A stretch of 64,000 bases of DNA from JACCTU01 sp963848525 (GTDB taxonomy: Bacteria; Actinomycetota; Thermoleophilia; Gaiellales; Gaiellaceae). Location of the stretch: the NCBI GenBank assembly GCA_963848525.1, contig CAWKDZ010000001.1, positions 558,001-622,000 of the forward strand, read 5' to 3'. This document shows positions 50,090 through 59,429 of this stretch, piece by piece. The position numbers and the translations under genes were made by a program. How positions within the stretch are numbered: position 1 is the first letter of the stretch; each line of letters opens with the position of its first letter. The notes below the pieces were generated by a model. That model was not told where the DNA came from and searched no databases. It saw nothing but the letters and a program-made list of their open reading frames with translations.

Positions 50090-51146
50090 GCGCGCGGCCG
50101 AGCCGGCCGCGGCCGGCGAGGCGGCGGACGCCGACGTTCGCCTGGAGGGGCTGCGGAAGCACTACGGCGACGTGGCGGCCGTCGACGGGGTCGACCTCGA
50201 CGTCGGCCGGGGCGAGTTCTTCACGATGCTCGGGCCGTCGGGGTCCGGGAAGACGACGACGCTGCGGCTGATCGCCGGCTTCGAGCGGCCCGACGCGGGC
50301 GCGGTGCTTCTCCGCGGCCGCGACGTGACCGACGACCCGCCCTACGCCCGCAACGTGAACACCGTCTTCCAGGACTACGCGCTCTTCCCGCACATGAGCG
50401 TGGAGGAGAACGTCGCCTACGGGCTCAAGATCAAGCGCGTCCCCGCCGCGGAGCGCCATGCCCGGGTCGAGGAAGCGCTCGCGACCGTCCAGCTCTCGGG
50501 CTTCGGCGGGCGGCGACCGGGCCAGCTCTCGGGCGGCCAGCGCCAGCGGGTCGCGCTCGCCCGTGCGCTCGTCAACAGACCGCAGGTGCTCCTGCTCGAC
50601 GAGCCGCTGGGCGCCCTCGACCTGAAGCTCCGCCAGGGGATGCAGATCGAGCTGAAGCGGATCCAGCGCGAGGTCGGGATCACGTTCATCTACGTGACCC
50701 ACGACCAGGACGAGGCGCTGACGATGAGCGACCGGCTCGCGGTCTTCAACCGCGGCCGCATCGAGCAGGTCGGGCCGCCCGCCGAGGTCTACGAGCACCC
50801 GCGCACCGAGTTCGTCGCGGGCTTCGTCGGCGTGTCGAACCTGCTCGAGCGGGATGGGCACGCGATCAGCGTGCGACCGGAGAAGATCCGCCTCCTTGGC
50901 GAGGGCGAGGACGCGCCGCCCGGCGCGCACATCGAGAGCGGGACGATCCACGAGGTGGTCTACGCCGGAATGGCTACGCGTTACATCGTGGAGTTGGAGC
51001 GCGGCGGCGAGCTGACCGTCGTCGTGCAGAACCTGGAGACGACGTCGGCGCAGGCCCTCGAGGCACGCGGGCGGGCGGTCCGACTGGCTTGGCAACCGGA
51101 GCACATGCTCGAACTCGACATGCGGGGGGAGAAGGAGCACGAATGA
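50070..51146 (+). CDS. Polyamine ABC transporter ATP-binding protein (first system)
   Basis: PotA-type ATPase of about 358 residues. Walker A GPSGSGKTTTLRLI, Q-loop VFQDYALFPHM, signature LSGGQRQRVALARA, Walker B VLLLDEPLGALDLKL, then a C-terminal TOBE (ISVRPEKIRL). The TTG at 50070 is preferred because GGAGG lies 6 nt upstream; a GTG at 50043 is an alternative. It overlaps gabT. With the next three genes and the aldehyde dehydrogenase it matches the content of E. coli ydcSTUVW, where YdcT is the ATPase. Confidence 0.9.
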   Translation: MSALPAERAAEPAAAGEAADADVRLEGLRKHYGDVAAVDGVDLDVGRGEFFTMLGPSGSGKTTTLRLIAGFERPDAGAVLLRGRDVTDDPPYARNVNTVFQDYALFPHMSVEENVAYGLKIKRVPAAERHARVEEALATVQLSGFGGRRPGQLSGGQRQRVALARALVNRPQVLLLDEPLGALDLKLRQGMQIELKRIQREVGITFIYVTHDQDEALTMSDRLAVFNRGRIEQVGPPAEVYEHPRTEFVAGFVGVSNLLERDGHAISVRPEKIRLLGEGEDAPPGAHIESGTIHEVVYAGMATRYIVELERGGELTVVVQNLETTSAQALEARGRAVRLAWQPEHMLELDMRGEKEHE

Positions 51147-52345
51147 CACGAACACGCAGGTACGTCTTCTGGGCGTGCGTCGTCGCGGCCGTCGGAACGC
51201 TGGCGGTGCTAGCGGGCTGCGGCGGCGACGACGACGACGAGGCCGCGGGCACGACGACGGCGGCCGGCTCCCAGATGCTGCAATCGATCGGAGAAGGTGA
51301 GGGCCAGGTCGACCTGATCGCGTGGGGCGGCTACGTCGAGGACGGCTCGACCGACCCGAACGTGGACTGGGTGACGGGCTTCGAGAAGGAGACGGGCTGT
51401 CAGGTGAACGTGAAGGTCGGAGGCACGTCGGACGAGATGGTCACGCTGATGCGGACCGGTCAGTACGACGGCGTGTCGGCTTCCGGTGACGCGACACTGC
51501 GACTGATCGCTGCCGGCGACGTCGCACCGGTGAACACCGACCTGATCGAGAACTACCCCGACGTCTATGACGCGCTCAAGGACCAGAAGCACAACTCGGT
51601 CGACGGGCAGATGTACGGCGTTCCGCACGGACGCGGCGCCAATCTGCTGATGTGGCGGACCGACGAGGTCGAGCCCGCACCGGACTCGTGGAGCGTCGTC
51701 TGGGACACGAACTCGCCGTACAAGGGCAAGGTGACCGCGTACGACGCGCCGATCTACATCGCCGACGCAGCCGTGTACCTGATGGCGACGCAGCCCGATC
51801 TGGAGATCGAGAACCCCTACGCCCTCGACGACGAGCAGTTCCAGGCCGCGATCGACCTGCTCAAGGAGCAGCGCGAGATCATCGGCGAGTACTGGTCCGA
51901 CTACACGAAGGAGCTCGCAGCCTTCAAGTCCGGCGACTCAGTCGTCGGGACGACCTGGCAGGTGATCGCGAACCTCGCCACGGCCGACAAGGTGCCGGTC
52001 GAGACGACACTGCCGAAGGAGGGCTCGACCGGGTGGTCCGACACCTGGATGATCCACTCGAAGGCGAAGCACCCGAACTGCATGTACATGTGGATGAACC
52101 ACATCATCTCGCCGAAGGCGAACGCGGGTGTCGCCGAATGGTTCGGCGAGGCGCCGTCGAACGCGAAGGCCTGCGCCGAGACGGCGGCGGAGGACCACTG
52201 CGAGACGTTCCACGCCGACGACGAGGAGTACTTCAAGCAGGTGTGGTACTGGACGACCCCGACGAAGGAGTGCCTCGACGGGCGTGGTCCGATCTGCAAG
52301 GACTACTCGGAGTGGGTGCAGGGCTGGACCGAAGTGAAGGGGTAG
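51143..52345 (+). CDS. Polyamine-type substrate-binding lipoprotein (first system)
   Basis: A 400-residue PotD/YdcS-like binding protein. The signal peptide ends in the lipobox LAVLAGC, followed by an acidic linker (GGDDDDEAAG). The mature part contains VDLIAWGGYVEDGSTDPN. Near the C-terminus several cysteines (KACAETAAEDHCETF and ECLDGRGPICKDY) match YdcS-like relatives and likely form disulfides. It overlaps the ATPase stop by 4 nt. A strong stem-loop lies between it and the first permease. Confidence 0.9.
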   Translation: MTRTRRYVFWACVVAAVGTLAVLAGCGGDDDDEAAGTTTAAGSQMLQSIGEGEGQVDLIAWGGYVEDGSTDPNVDWVTGFEKETGCQVNVKVGGTSDEMVTLMRTGQYDGVSASGDATLRLIAAGDVAPVNTDLIENYPDVYDALKDQKHNSVDGQMYGVPHGRGANLLMWRTDEVEPAPDSWSVVWDTNSPYKGKVTAYDAPIYIADAAVYLMATQPDLEIENPYALDDEQFQAAIDLLKEQREIIGEYWSDYTKELAAFKSGDSVVGTTWQVIANLATADKVPVETTLPKEGSTGWSDTWMIHSKAKHPNCMYMWMNHIISPKANAGVAEWFGEAPSNAKACAETAAEDHCETFHADDEEYFKQVWYWTTPTKECLDGRGPICKDYSEWVQGWTEVKG

Positions 52346-53251
52346 GTGGCGGCGCCTACCGTTGCTGAGACGACGCCCCGGCGAGGTCCGGGGCGTCGTC
52401 TTTCCACCTTTCTCTCGCGGCACCCGAGGCTCCGGGTGTCGGCGCTGCTCGCGGCCCCGCTCGGCTGGCTGCTCGTCGCGTACCTCGGCTCGCTCGTCGT
52501 GCTCTTCGTGGCCGCGTTCTGGCGACTCGACCCCTTCACCGCCGAGGTGATCCGCGACTACTCGTTCACGAACTTCGAGACGCTCTGGCGCAGCGACGTC
52601 TACCGCGACATCACGCTGCGAACGATCGGCGTGGCAGCCGCGGTGACGGTGATCGACGCGTTACTCGCGTTCCCGATCGCGTTCTACATGGCGAAGGTGG
52701 CGTCGCCGGGCGTCAGGGGGCTGCTCGTCGTCGCGATCCTGATGCCGCTCTGGGCGAGCTACCTGGTCAAGGTCTACGCCTGGCGGATCATCCTCCAGGG
52801 GAACGGGCCGCTGAACTGGGCGCTCGAGCCCTTCGGGCTCTCCGGCCCGGGATTCGGCACGACCGCCGGCGTGATCGTGTTCTCGTACCTCTGGCTGCCG
52901 TACATGGTCCTGCCGCTCTACGCGGGTCTCGAGCGGATCCCGGACTCGCTGCTCGAGGCATCCTCCGACCTGGGAGGCAAGGCCGGGCGCACGTTCCGCC
53001 GCGTGATCCTGCCGCTCGCGTTTCCCGCGCTCGTCGCGGGCTCGATCTTCACCTTCTCGCTGACGATCGGCGACTACATCACGCCGCAGATCGTGATGGC
53101 CGGGAACCAGTTCATCGGCAACGTCGTCTACACGAACGTCGGCGTCGCGAACAACCTGCCGCTGGCCGCGGCGTTCGCGACCGTGCCAGTCGTAGTCATG
53201 GTCGTCTACCTACTGCTCGCGCGACGCATGGGCGCGTTCGAGTCGCTATGA
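52346..53251 (+). CDS. Polyamine ABC transporter permease PotB-like (first system)
   Basis: A 301-residue permease with six membrane segments, the first at about residues 36-60. The EAA loop is LEASSDLGGKAGRTFRRVIL (about residues 200-220). The YLWLPYMVLPLYAGLERIP segment is typical of PotB. The GTG at 52346 would place the first 30 codons over a stem-loop; a GTG at 52436 starts just before the first membrane helix and is a real alternative. It overlaps the next permease by 4 nt. Confidence 0.9.
   Translation: MAAPTVAETTPRRGPGRRLSTFLSRHPRLRVSALLAAPLGWLLVAYLGSLVVLFVAAFWRLDPFTAEVIRDYSFTNFETLWRSDVYRDITLRTIGVAAAVTVIDALLAFPIAFYMAKVASPGVRGLLVVAILMPLWASYLVKVYAWRIILQGNGPLNWALEPFGLSGPGFGTTAGVIVFSYLWLPYMVLPLYAGLERIPDSLLEASSDLGGKAGRTFRRVILPLAFPALVAGSIFTFSLTIGDYITPQIVMAGNQFIGNVVYTNVGVANNLPLAAAFATVPVVVMVVYLLLARRMGAFESL
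52368..52401 (+). promoter_or_regulatory. Stem-loop between binding-protein and permease genes
   Basis: A perfect 14-bp stem (52368-52381 with 52388-52401), left arm AGACGACGCCCCGG, 6-nt loop, followed by TT and then CC. It lies 23 nt after the binding-protein stop. Such intercistronic hairpins in ABC operons partly terminate or protect the upstream mRNA, giving excess binding protein over permease. It also falls inside the longest possible reading of the permease gene. Confidence 0.6.
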
Positions 53252-54078
53252 CGTTCGGCCCTGCGGCGACCTGGCTGCTGCGAATCGGGACCGGGCTCAC
53301 GCTCGCGTTCGTCTACGCCCCACTGGTGATCATCGGGCTCTACGCCTTCAACTCGAGCCGGATCCAGGCGTGGCCGATCGACGGGTTGACGCTCGAGTGG
53401 TTCGAGCGCGCGCTCGACAACACGGGCGTGCGCGATGCCCTCTGGCTTTCGCTCAAGGCCGCGCTCGCTGCGACGCTGGTCGCGGTCGTCCTCGGGACGC
53501 TCGCCTCGCTCGCAGTCGCTCGGCACCGGTTCTTCGGACGGGAAACGATCTCGTTCCTCGTCATCCTGCCGATCGCGTTGCCGGGCATCGTCACCGGGAT
53601 GGCGCTGAACGCGACCTTCAACACGGCAGGCGTCTCGCTCGGCCTGTTCACGATCGTCGCGGGCCACGCGACGTTCTGCATCGTCCTGATCTACAACAAC
53701 GCGGTCGCGCGGCTCAGGCGGGTCTCCGAGCACCTCGAGGAGGCTTCCGCGGACCTCGGAGCGGACGCGTGGCAGACGTTCCGCTACGTCACGTTCCCCC
53801 AGCTGCGTTCGGCGCTGCTTGCCGGCGCGTTGCTCGCGTTCGCGCTCTCCTTCGACGAGGTGATCGTGACGACGTTCACCGCCGGGCCCGACTTCACCCT
53901 GCCGATCTGGATCCTGAACAACCTCTCGCGGCCGAACCAGCTGCCCGTCGTGAACGTCGTGGCACTCTTCCTGATCCTCCTCTCCACCATCCCGGTCTAC
54001 CTGGCGACCCGGCTCACGCGGGACACCGGCGCGGTTGCGCCGACGGCCGGAGGCGCCCAGGCCGCGGGGGCGCGGTAG
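53248..54078 (+). CDS. Polyamine ABC transporter permease PotC-like (first system)
   Basis: A 276-residue permease with six membrane segments. FVYAPLVIIGLYAFNSSRI is the first helix and start of the PotC pattern; ALPGIVTGMALNATF and the EAA loop LEEASADLGADAWQTFRYVT follow. The ATG overlaps the PotB-like stop. It ends 34 nt before the aldehyde dehydrogenase gene. Confidence 0.92.
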   Translation: MTFGPAATWLLRIGTGLTLAFVYAPLVIIGLYAFNSSRIQAWPIDGLTLEWFERALDNTGVRDALWLSLKAALAATLVAVVLGTLASLAVARHRFFGRETISFLVILPIALPGIVTGMALNATFNTAGVSLGLFTIVAGHATFCIVLIYNNAVARLRRVSEHLEEASADLGADAWQTFRYVTFPQLRSALLAGALLAFALSFDEVIVTTFTAGPDFTLPIWILNNLSRPNQLPVVNVVALFLILLSTIPVYLATRLTRDTGAVAPTAGGAQAAGAR

Positions 54079-54112
54079 GCTCGACAACTGGCGTTGAAAG
54101 GAGCTTGAGCCC

Positions 54113-55552
54113 ATGAGCGTGACCGTCCAGCAGCGCAAGAACTTCATCGGCGGCGAGTGGGTCGACTCGGACGGCGGGACGATGGAGGTCGTCAACCCGG
54201 CGACCGGTGAGGTCATCGCCGAGGTGCAGCGCAGCACCGAGGCCGACGTCGACCGCGCCGTCGAGGCGGCGAAGGAGGCGCTTCCCGACTGGCTCGAGAA
54301 GACGCCGAAGGACCGGATGGAGCTGCTGCTCAAGCTCGCCGACGTGATCGACGACAACGCCGAGGAGCTGACGAAGCTCGAGTCGACGAACGTCGGCAAG
54401 CCGATGTCGATCGCGGTCGACGAGATGCCGTTCAGCGCCGACAACCTCCGCTTCTTCGCCGGCGCCGCGCGCACGCTCGAGGGCAAGGCCGCCGCGGAGT
54501 ACGTCGAGGGCTACACGTCGATCACGCGCCGGGAGCCGCTCGGGATCGTGGCGGGGATCACGCCCTGGAACTACCCGCTGATGATGATGGTCTGGAAGCT
54601 CGGGCCCGCGCTCGCTGCCGGCAACGTGCAGATCCTGAAGCCGGCCGAGCAGACCCCGCTGACGACGCTCCGGTTCGTCGAGCTCGCGCAGGAGTTCCTC
54701 CCGCCGGGCGTGCTCCAGGTCGTGACGGGCGACGGCGTCCCCGTCGGCGACCGGCTCGTCCGCCATCCGGACGTCCGGCTCGTCTCGCTCACCGGCGACG
54801 TCGCGACCGGAAAGCTGATCGCGCGCAACGCGAGCGACACGCTCAAGCGCGTGCACCTCGAGCTCGGCGGCAAGGCGCCGATGGTCGTGCTCGACGACGC
54901 CGACCCGGCGCAGGTGGCCGAGGCGATCAAGATCGGCGGCTACTGGAACTCGGGCCAGGACTGCACGGCCTCGTCGCGCGTGCTCGTCAGCTCGTCGATC
55001 TACGACGACGTGCTCGCGCAGACGAAGAGCGTGATCGAGGCGATGAAGGTCGGCGACCCGGCCGACGGCGACGACGTCGAGATGGGCCCGGTGATCTCGA
55101 AGGAGCAGCAGGACCGTGTGCTCGGCTTTCTCGAGCGGCTCGACGGGAAGGCAACCGTGGTCACGGGCGGCGGGACGGTCGGCGACCGCGGCTTCTTCGT
55201 CAAGCCCACGATCGTCGCGGACGTGACGCAGGACTCCGAGATCGTCCAGGACGAGGTCTTCGGGCCGGTCGTCTCGGTGCAGCCGTTCTCGAGCGACGAA
55301 GAGGCGATCGCCCTGGCCAACGGCGTGCGCTACGGCCTCGCGGCCTCGGTGTTCTCGCGCGACGTCGGCCGCGCGCTCAGCGCGGCGCGCAAGCTCGAGT
55401 TCGGCACGGTCTGGGTCAACGAGCACCTCTTCCCCCTCGCCTCGGAGATGCCGCACGGCGGCTTCAAGGAGTCGGGCTACGGGAAGGACATGTCGCTCTA
55501 CTCGATGGAGGAGTACACCCGCATCAAGCACGTGGCCGTCAAGCTCACGTGA
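54113..55552 (+). CDS. Aldehyde dehydrogenase, likely gamma-aminobutyraldehyde type
   Basis: A 479-residue NAD(P)-dependent aldehyde dehydrogenase. Motifs: GIVAGITPWNYPLMMMVWKL, LSLTGDVATGKLI-like nucleotide loop, the catalytic Glu in VHLELGGKAPMVV (about residue 250) and the catalytic Cys in WNSGQDCTASSR (about 284). It would oxidise 4-aminobutyraldehyde to GABA. GAAAGGAG precedes the ATG. Position right after the first transporter equals ydcW/patD in E. coli. Betaine-aldehyde or succinate-semialdehyde oxidation is also possible. Its stop overlaps the next ATPase start. Confidence 0.88.
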   Translation: MSVTVQQRKNFIGGEWVDSDGGTMEVVNPATGEVIAEVQRSTEADVDRAVEAAKEALPDWLEKTPKDRMELLLKLADVIDDNAEELTKLESTNVGKPMSIAVDEMPFSADNLRFFAGAARTLEGKAAAEYVEGYTSITRREPLGIVAGITPWNYPLMMMVWKLGPALAAGNVQILKPAEQTPLTTLRFVELAQEFLPPGVLQVVTGDGVPVGDRLVRHPDVRLVSLTGDVATGKLIARNASDTLKRVHLELGGKAPMVVLDDADPAQVAEAIKIGGYWNSGQDCTASSRVLVSSSIYDDVLAQTKSVIEAMKVGDPADGDDVEMGPVISKEQQDRVLGFLERLDGKATVVTGGGTVGDRGFFVKPTIVADVTQDSEIVQDEVFGPVVSVQPFSSDEEAIALANGVRYGLAASVFSRDVGRALSAARKLEFGTVWVNEHLFPLASEMPHGGFKESGYGKDMSLYSMEEYTRIKHVAVKLT

Positions 55553-56610
55553 CGGACACCGAGCCGGAAGTCGACGTCCGCTTCAGCGACGTCACGAAGA
55601 GCTTCGACGACGTGCTCGCAGTGGACGCCCTCACTCTCGATGTCCCGCGGGGCTCCTTCTTCGCGCTGCTCGGCCCGTCGGGCTGCGGCAAGACGACCAC
55701 GCTGAGGATGATCGGCGGCTTCGAGGAGCCCGACGCGGGCTCGATCGAGGTCGGCGGAAAGTCCGTGACGGGCGTGCCCCCGTACAAACGGGACGTCAAC
55801 ACCGTCTTCCAGAGCTACGCCCTCTTCCCGCACCTGAACGTCTTCGAGAACGTCGCGTTCGGACTGCGGCGCAAGAAGGTGGACAAGTCGCAACTCGGCG
55901 GCCGCGTCCGCGAGATCCTCCGGATCGTCGGGCTCGAGGGGATGGAGCAGCGGAAGACGCGCCAGCTCTCCGGCGGCCAGCAGCAGCGTGTCGCCCTCGC
56001 GCGCGCGCTCGTCAACAGCCCGCGCGTGCTCCTGCTCGACGAGCCGCTCGGCGCGCTCGACCTCAAGCTGCGCAAGCAGATGCAGCTCGAGCTGAAGCGG
56101 ATCCAGCACGAGCTCGGCCTCACGTTCGTCCACGTCACGCACGATCAGGAGGAGGCGATGACGATGGCCGACTCGATCGCGGTCATGAACAGCGGCAAGA
56201 TCGAGCAGCTCGGCAGCCCGAGCGAGCTCTACCAGCGTCCGCGCACTCCGTTCGTCGCCGGCTTCCTGGGCGTCTCCAACCTGCTCACAGGCACGGTCAC
56301 GACCGCCGGATCGGTTCGCGTAGACGGCGCCGGGGAGGTTCGGGTCGCGACGAGCCTGCCCGAGGCCGGTAGCCGCGTGCAGGTCGGCGTCCGGCCCGAG
56401 CAGCTGAAGCTCGACGGCTCCGGCGCGAACGTCGTCTCCGGCACGGTCTTCGAGCGCGCGTACACCGGCGTCGCAACGCAGTACGTCGTCGAGACGTCCG
56501 CCGGCAAGCTCACCGTCTTCGTCCAGTCCGCAGGCACGGTCGCGGAAGGCGACCCCGTCACGCTCAGCTGGGAGCCCACCAGCACCTTCGTTCTCGAGGA
56601 GGTCTCATGA
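55549..56610 (+). CDS. Polyamine ABC transporter ATP-binding protein (second system)
   Basis: A 353-residue PotA-type ATPase. Walker A GPSGCGKTTTLRMI, Q-loop VFQSYALFPHL, signature LSGGQQQRVALARA, Walker B VLLLDEPLGALDLKLRKQMQ, and a C-terminal TOBE (VGVRPEQLKL). The GTG start overlaps the dehydrogenase stop and the stop overlaps the binding-protein ATG. It is paralogous to the first system's ATPase but clearly distinct in the TOBE part. Confidence 0.92.
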   Translation: MTDTEPEVDVRFSDVTKSFDDVLAVDALTLDVPRGSFFALLGPSGCGKTTTLRMIGGFEEPDAGSIEVGGKSVTGVPPYKRDVNTVFQSYALFPHLNVFENVAFGLRRKKVDKSQLGGRVREILRIVGLEGMEQRKTRQLSGGQQQRVALARALVNSPRVLLLDEPLGALDLKLRKQMQLELKRIQHELGLTFVHVTHDQEEAMTMADSIAVMNSGKIEQLGSPSELYQRPRTPFVAGFLGVSNLLTGTVTTAGSVRVDGAGEVRVATSLPEAGSRVQVGVRPEQLKLDGSGANVVSGTVFERAYTGVATQYVVETSAGKLTVFVQSAGTVAEGDPVTLSWEPTSTFVLEEVS

Positions 56611-57776
56611 GTGAGTCGTTCACCCGGATCGAGCTCCTGCGTCGCGGCGCCGCGACGGGCCTCGTCCTCACCCTGCCGACGTCGTTGCTCGCCGCGTGCG
56701 GCGGCGACGACGAGGCCGCGGGGACGACGGCAGGCGGCGCGAAGCAGCTCGCGAAGACACTTCGCTTCTCGAACTGGCAGCTCTACATCGACTTCGACGA
56801 GAAGACGAAGAAGCGCCCGACGCTCGAGCAGTTCAAGCAGCAGACGGGCACGAACGTCGAGTACATCGAGGACATCAACGACAACGCGACGTACTTCGGG
56901 AAGATCCAGCGCCCGCTCTCGCAGGGGCAGTCGATCGACCGCGACATCATCGTCCTGACCGACAACTCGCGCTTCCCCGGCCTGCTGATCGACAAGCAGT
57001 GGGCCGAGAAGCTCGACAAGAGCGCGATCCCGAACTTCGACAACCTCCAGGACGCGCTGCGCAGCCCGAGCTTCGACCCGAACCGCGAGTACTCGCTGCC
57101 ATGGCAGTCAGGCATGACCGGGATCGCGACCAACAAGGACCTCACGGGCGGACGGGCGATCACGTCGGTCGAGGAGCTGCTCGAGGACCCGAAGCTCAAG
57201 GGCAAGGTGACGCTGCTGACGGAGATGGCCGACACCGCCGCGCTGGTGATGCTCGCGAACGGCGACGATCCGACGAAGGTCGACGACGCGGCGTTCCAGC
57301 AGGCGATCGGCCGGATCCAGGACGCGGTGGACAGCGGCCAGATCCGGCAGTTCACCGGGAACGACTACACCGGGCCGCTCGCCCGAGGGGACCTCGCCGC
57401 CTCGGTGTCGTGGTCCGGCGACGTCGTCCAACTGATCCCCGACAACCCGAACCTCGAGTGGGCGCTGCCCGACACGGGCGGCGCGATCTGGACCGACAAC
57501 ATGCTGATCCCCAAGGGCGGCGACATCTTCACCGCCTCGACGTACATGAACTTCGTCTACGACCCGAAGATCGCGGCGCAGATCGCGGCGTACATCAACT
57601 ACGTGACGCCCGTGAAGGGCGCGAAGGAAGAAGCGGCGAAGCTCGATCCGGAGCTGGCGGACAACCCGCTGATCTTCCCGGACGACGAAACGCTCTCGAA
57701 GGTCACGATCTTCGACAGCGCGGCCCTGAACAACCAGGACTACCTCGAGAAGTGGCAGACGCTCATCGGGTCCTAG
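56607..57776 (+). CDS. Polyamine-type substrate-binding lipoprotein (second system)
   Basis: A 389-residue PotD-like protein. The start FTRIELLRRGAATGLVLTL is Tat-like and leads to lipobox SLLAAC. The mature protein has LRFSNWQLYIDFDEKTKKRP, WQSGMTGIATNKDLTGG and NMLIPKGGDIFTASTYMNFV, typical of spermidine/putrescine binders. It lacks the C-terminal cysteine cluster of the first system, so the two systems probably differ in ligand. It overlaps the ATPase by 4 nt. Confidence 0.92.
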   Translation: MSESFTRIELLRRGAATGLVLTLPTSLLAACGGDDEAAGTTAGGAKQLAKTLRFSNWQLYIDFDEKTKKRPTLEQFKQQTGTNVEYIEDINDNATYFGKIQRPLSQGQSIDRDIIVLTDNSRFPGLLIDKQWAEKLDKSAIPNFDNLQDALRSPSFDPNREYSLPWQSGMTGIATNKDLTGGRAITSVEELLEDPKLKGKVTLLTEMADTAALVMLANGDDPTKVDDAAFQQAIGRIQDAVDSGQIRQFTGNDYTGPLARGDLAASVSWSGDVVQLIPDNPNLEWALPDTGGAIWTDNMLIPKGGDIFTASTYMNFVYDPKIAAQIAAYINYVTPVKGAKEEAAKLDPELADNPLIFPDDETLSKVTIFDSAALNNQDYLEKWQTLIGS

Positions 57777-57777
57777 G

Positions 57778-58635
57778 GTGAGCTGGCTCCACCGGCACAA
57801 GGGAGTCGTTCCCTACCTGCTGCTCGCGCCCGGGCTCGCCTTCCTCGCGATCTTCTTCGTCGCGCCGCTCGGGTTCCTCGGCTACCAGTCGCTCCAGTCG
57901 GGCTCGTTCGACTTCGGCTACGAGTTCACCTGGGCCTGGGAGAACTACGCGGACGCGCTGCGAACGTACGACGAGCACCTGATCCGGTCGCTGGTCTATG
58001 CCGGGCTGGCGACGGTGATCGCGCTGCTCGTCAGCTACCCGCTCGCGTACTGGATCGCGTTCCGCGGCGGCCGCTGGAAGAACCTTCTGCTCCTCGCGAT
58101 CATCGCGCCGTTCTTCGTCACGTACCTGATCCGCACGCTCGCGTGGCAGACGATCCTGGCCGATGAGGGCTTCGTCGTCGACGTCCTCCAGGCGCTGCAC
58201 CTGCTCGACGAGGACGGCCGGCTGCTCGCGACGTCGACCGCCGTCGTCGCCGGGATCACCTACAACTTCCTCCCCTTCATGGCGCTGCCGCTGTACGTCG
58301 CGCTCGAGCAGATCGACCCGCGCCTGATCGAGGCGTCCAAGGACCTCTACGCGAGCAGCCTGCAGGCGTTCCTGCGTGTGACGCTGCCGCTCTCCCTGCC
58401 GGGGGTGTTCGCAGGAACGCTGCTCACGTTCATCCCCGCCGCCGGCGACTTCATCAACGCGCAGCTGCTCGGGACGCCGCAGCAGCACATGATCGGCAAC
58501 GTGATCCAGTCGAAGTTCCTCGAGCTGATCGACTACCCAGCCGCCGCGGCGCTCTCGTTCGTGCTGATGGCGGCGATCCTGATCGGCGTCTTCGCCTACA
58601 CGCGCGCCCTGGGGACGGAGCGGCTGACCGGATGA
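57778..58635 (+). CDS. Polyamine ABC transporter permease PotB-like (second system)
   Basis: A 285-residue permease with six membrane segments; the first lies at about residues 11-35 (YLLLAPGLAFLAIFFVAPLG). The EAA loop is IEASKDLYASSLQAFLRVTL, and FIPAAGDFINAQLLGTPQQ matches PotB relatives. The GTG follows the binding-protein stop with 1 nt between. Its stop overlaps the next ATG. Confidence 0.92.
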   Translation: MSWLHRHKGVVPYLLLAPGLAFLAIFFVAPLGFLGYQSLQSGSFDFGYEFTWAWENYADALRTYDEHLIRSLVYAGLATVIALLVSYPLAYWIAFRGGRWKNLLLLAIIAPFFVTYLIRTLAWQTILADEGFVVDVLQALHLLDEDGRLLATSTAVVAGITYNFLPFMALPLYVALEQIDPRLIEASKDLYASSLQAFLRVTLPLSLPGVFAGTLLTFIPAAGDFINAQLLGTPQQHMIGNVIQSKFLELIDYPAAAALSFVLMAAILIGVFAYTRALGTERLTG

Positions 58636-59429
58636 CGGTGTACGCGCTCAACGTCCGGAAACACGTCCTCACGGTCTACGCCGGGCTCGCCTTCCTCTAC
58701 CTCCTGCTGCCGATCGCGATCGTGATCGCGTTCTCGTTCAACGACCCCGCAGGGCGCTTCAACTACACCTGGCAGGGCTTCACGCTCGACCACTGGCGGA
58801 ACTGGGACGCGGTCCCGGGGCTCGTCGACGCGATGGTCCTCTCGATCCAGATCGCCGCGATCGCGAGCATCGCCGCGACGATCCTCGGCACGCTGATCGC
58901 GCTCGCGCTCGTGCGCTACGGCTTCCGAGGGCGCAGCTCGACGAACCTGCTCATCTTCCTGCCGATGTCGACGCCCGAGATCGTGCTCGGCGCGTCGCTG
59001 CTGACGCTGTTCCTGACCATGCAGTTCGCGACGGGGTTCACGACGATCGCGATCGCGCACATCATGTTCGGCATCTCGTACGTCGTCGTCACGGTCAAGG
59101 CCCGGCTCGTCGGGTTCGATCGTCATCTCGAGGAAGCGGCGGCGGACCTCGGCGCGAACGAATGGGCGACCTTCAGCAAGGTGACACTGCCGCTGATCGC
59201 ACCCGCGATCCTCGCTGGGCTCCTCCTCACGTTCGCGCTCTCGGTCGACGACTTCGTGATCACGTACTTCAACTCGGGCGCGGAGGTGACGTTCCCGCTC
59301 TTCGTCTGGGGCGCAGCCCGCGTCGGCGCGCCGCCGCAGGTGAACGTGATCGGGACGCTGATCTTCGTCGTCGCGCTCGGACTGATGCTCGCCAACATCC
59401 TCCTCCAACGTCGAAAGGGCTCAGCATGA
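58632..59429 (+). CDS. Polyamine ABC transporter permease PotC-like (second system)
   Basis: A 265-residue permease. Helix 1 is YAGLAFLYLLLPIAIVIAFS; FNDPAGRFNYTWQGFTLDHW and the EAA loop LEEAAADLGANEWATFSKVT follow. LSVDDFVITYFNSGAEVTFP is a PotC family segment. ATGA overlaps on both sides link it to the permease upstream and the aminotransferase downstream. Confidence 0.92.
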   Translation: MTVYALNVRKHVLTVYAGLAFLYLLLPIAIVIAFSFNDPAGRFNYTWQGFTLDHWRNWDAVPGLVDAMVLSIQIAAIASIAATILGTLIALALVRYGFRGRSSTNLLIFLPMSTPEIVLGASLLTLFLTMQFATGFTTIAIAHIMFGISYVVVTVKARLVGFDRHLEEAAADLGANEWATFSKVTLPLIAPAILAGLLLTFALSVDDFVITYFNSGAEVTFPLFVWGAARVGAPPQVNVIGTLIFVVALGLMLANILLQRRKGSA

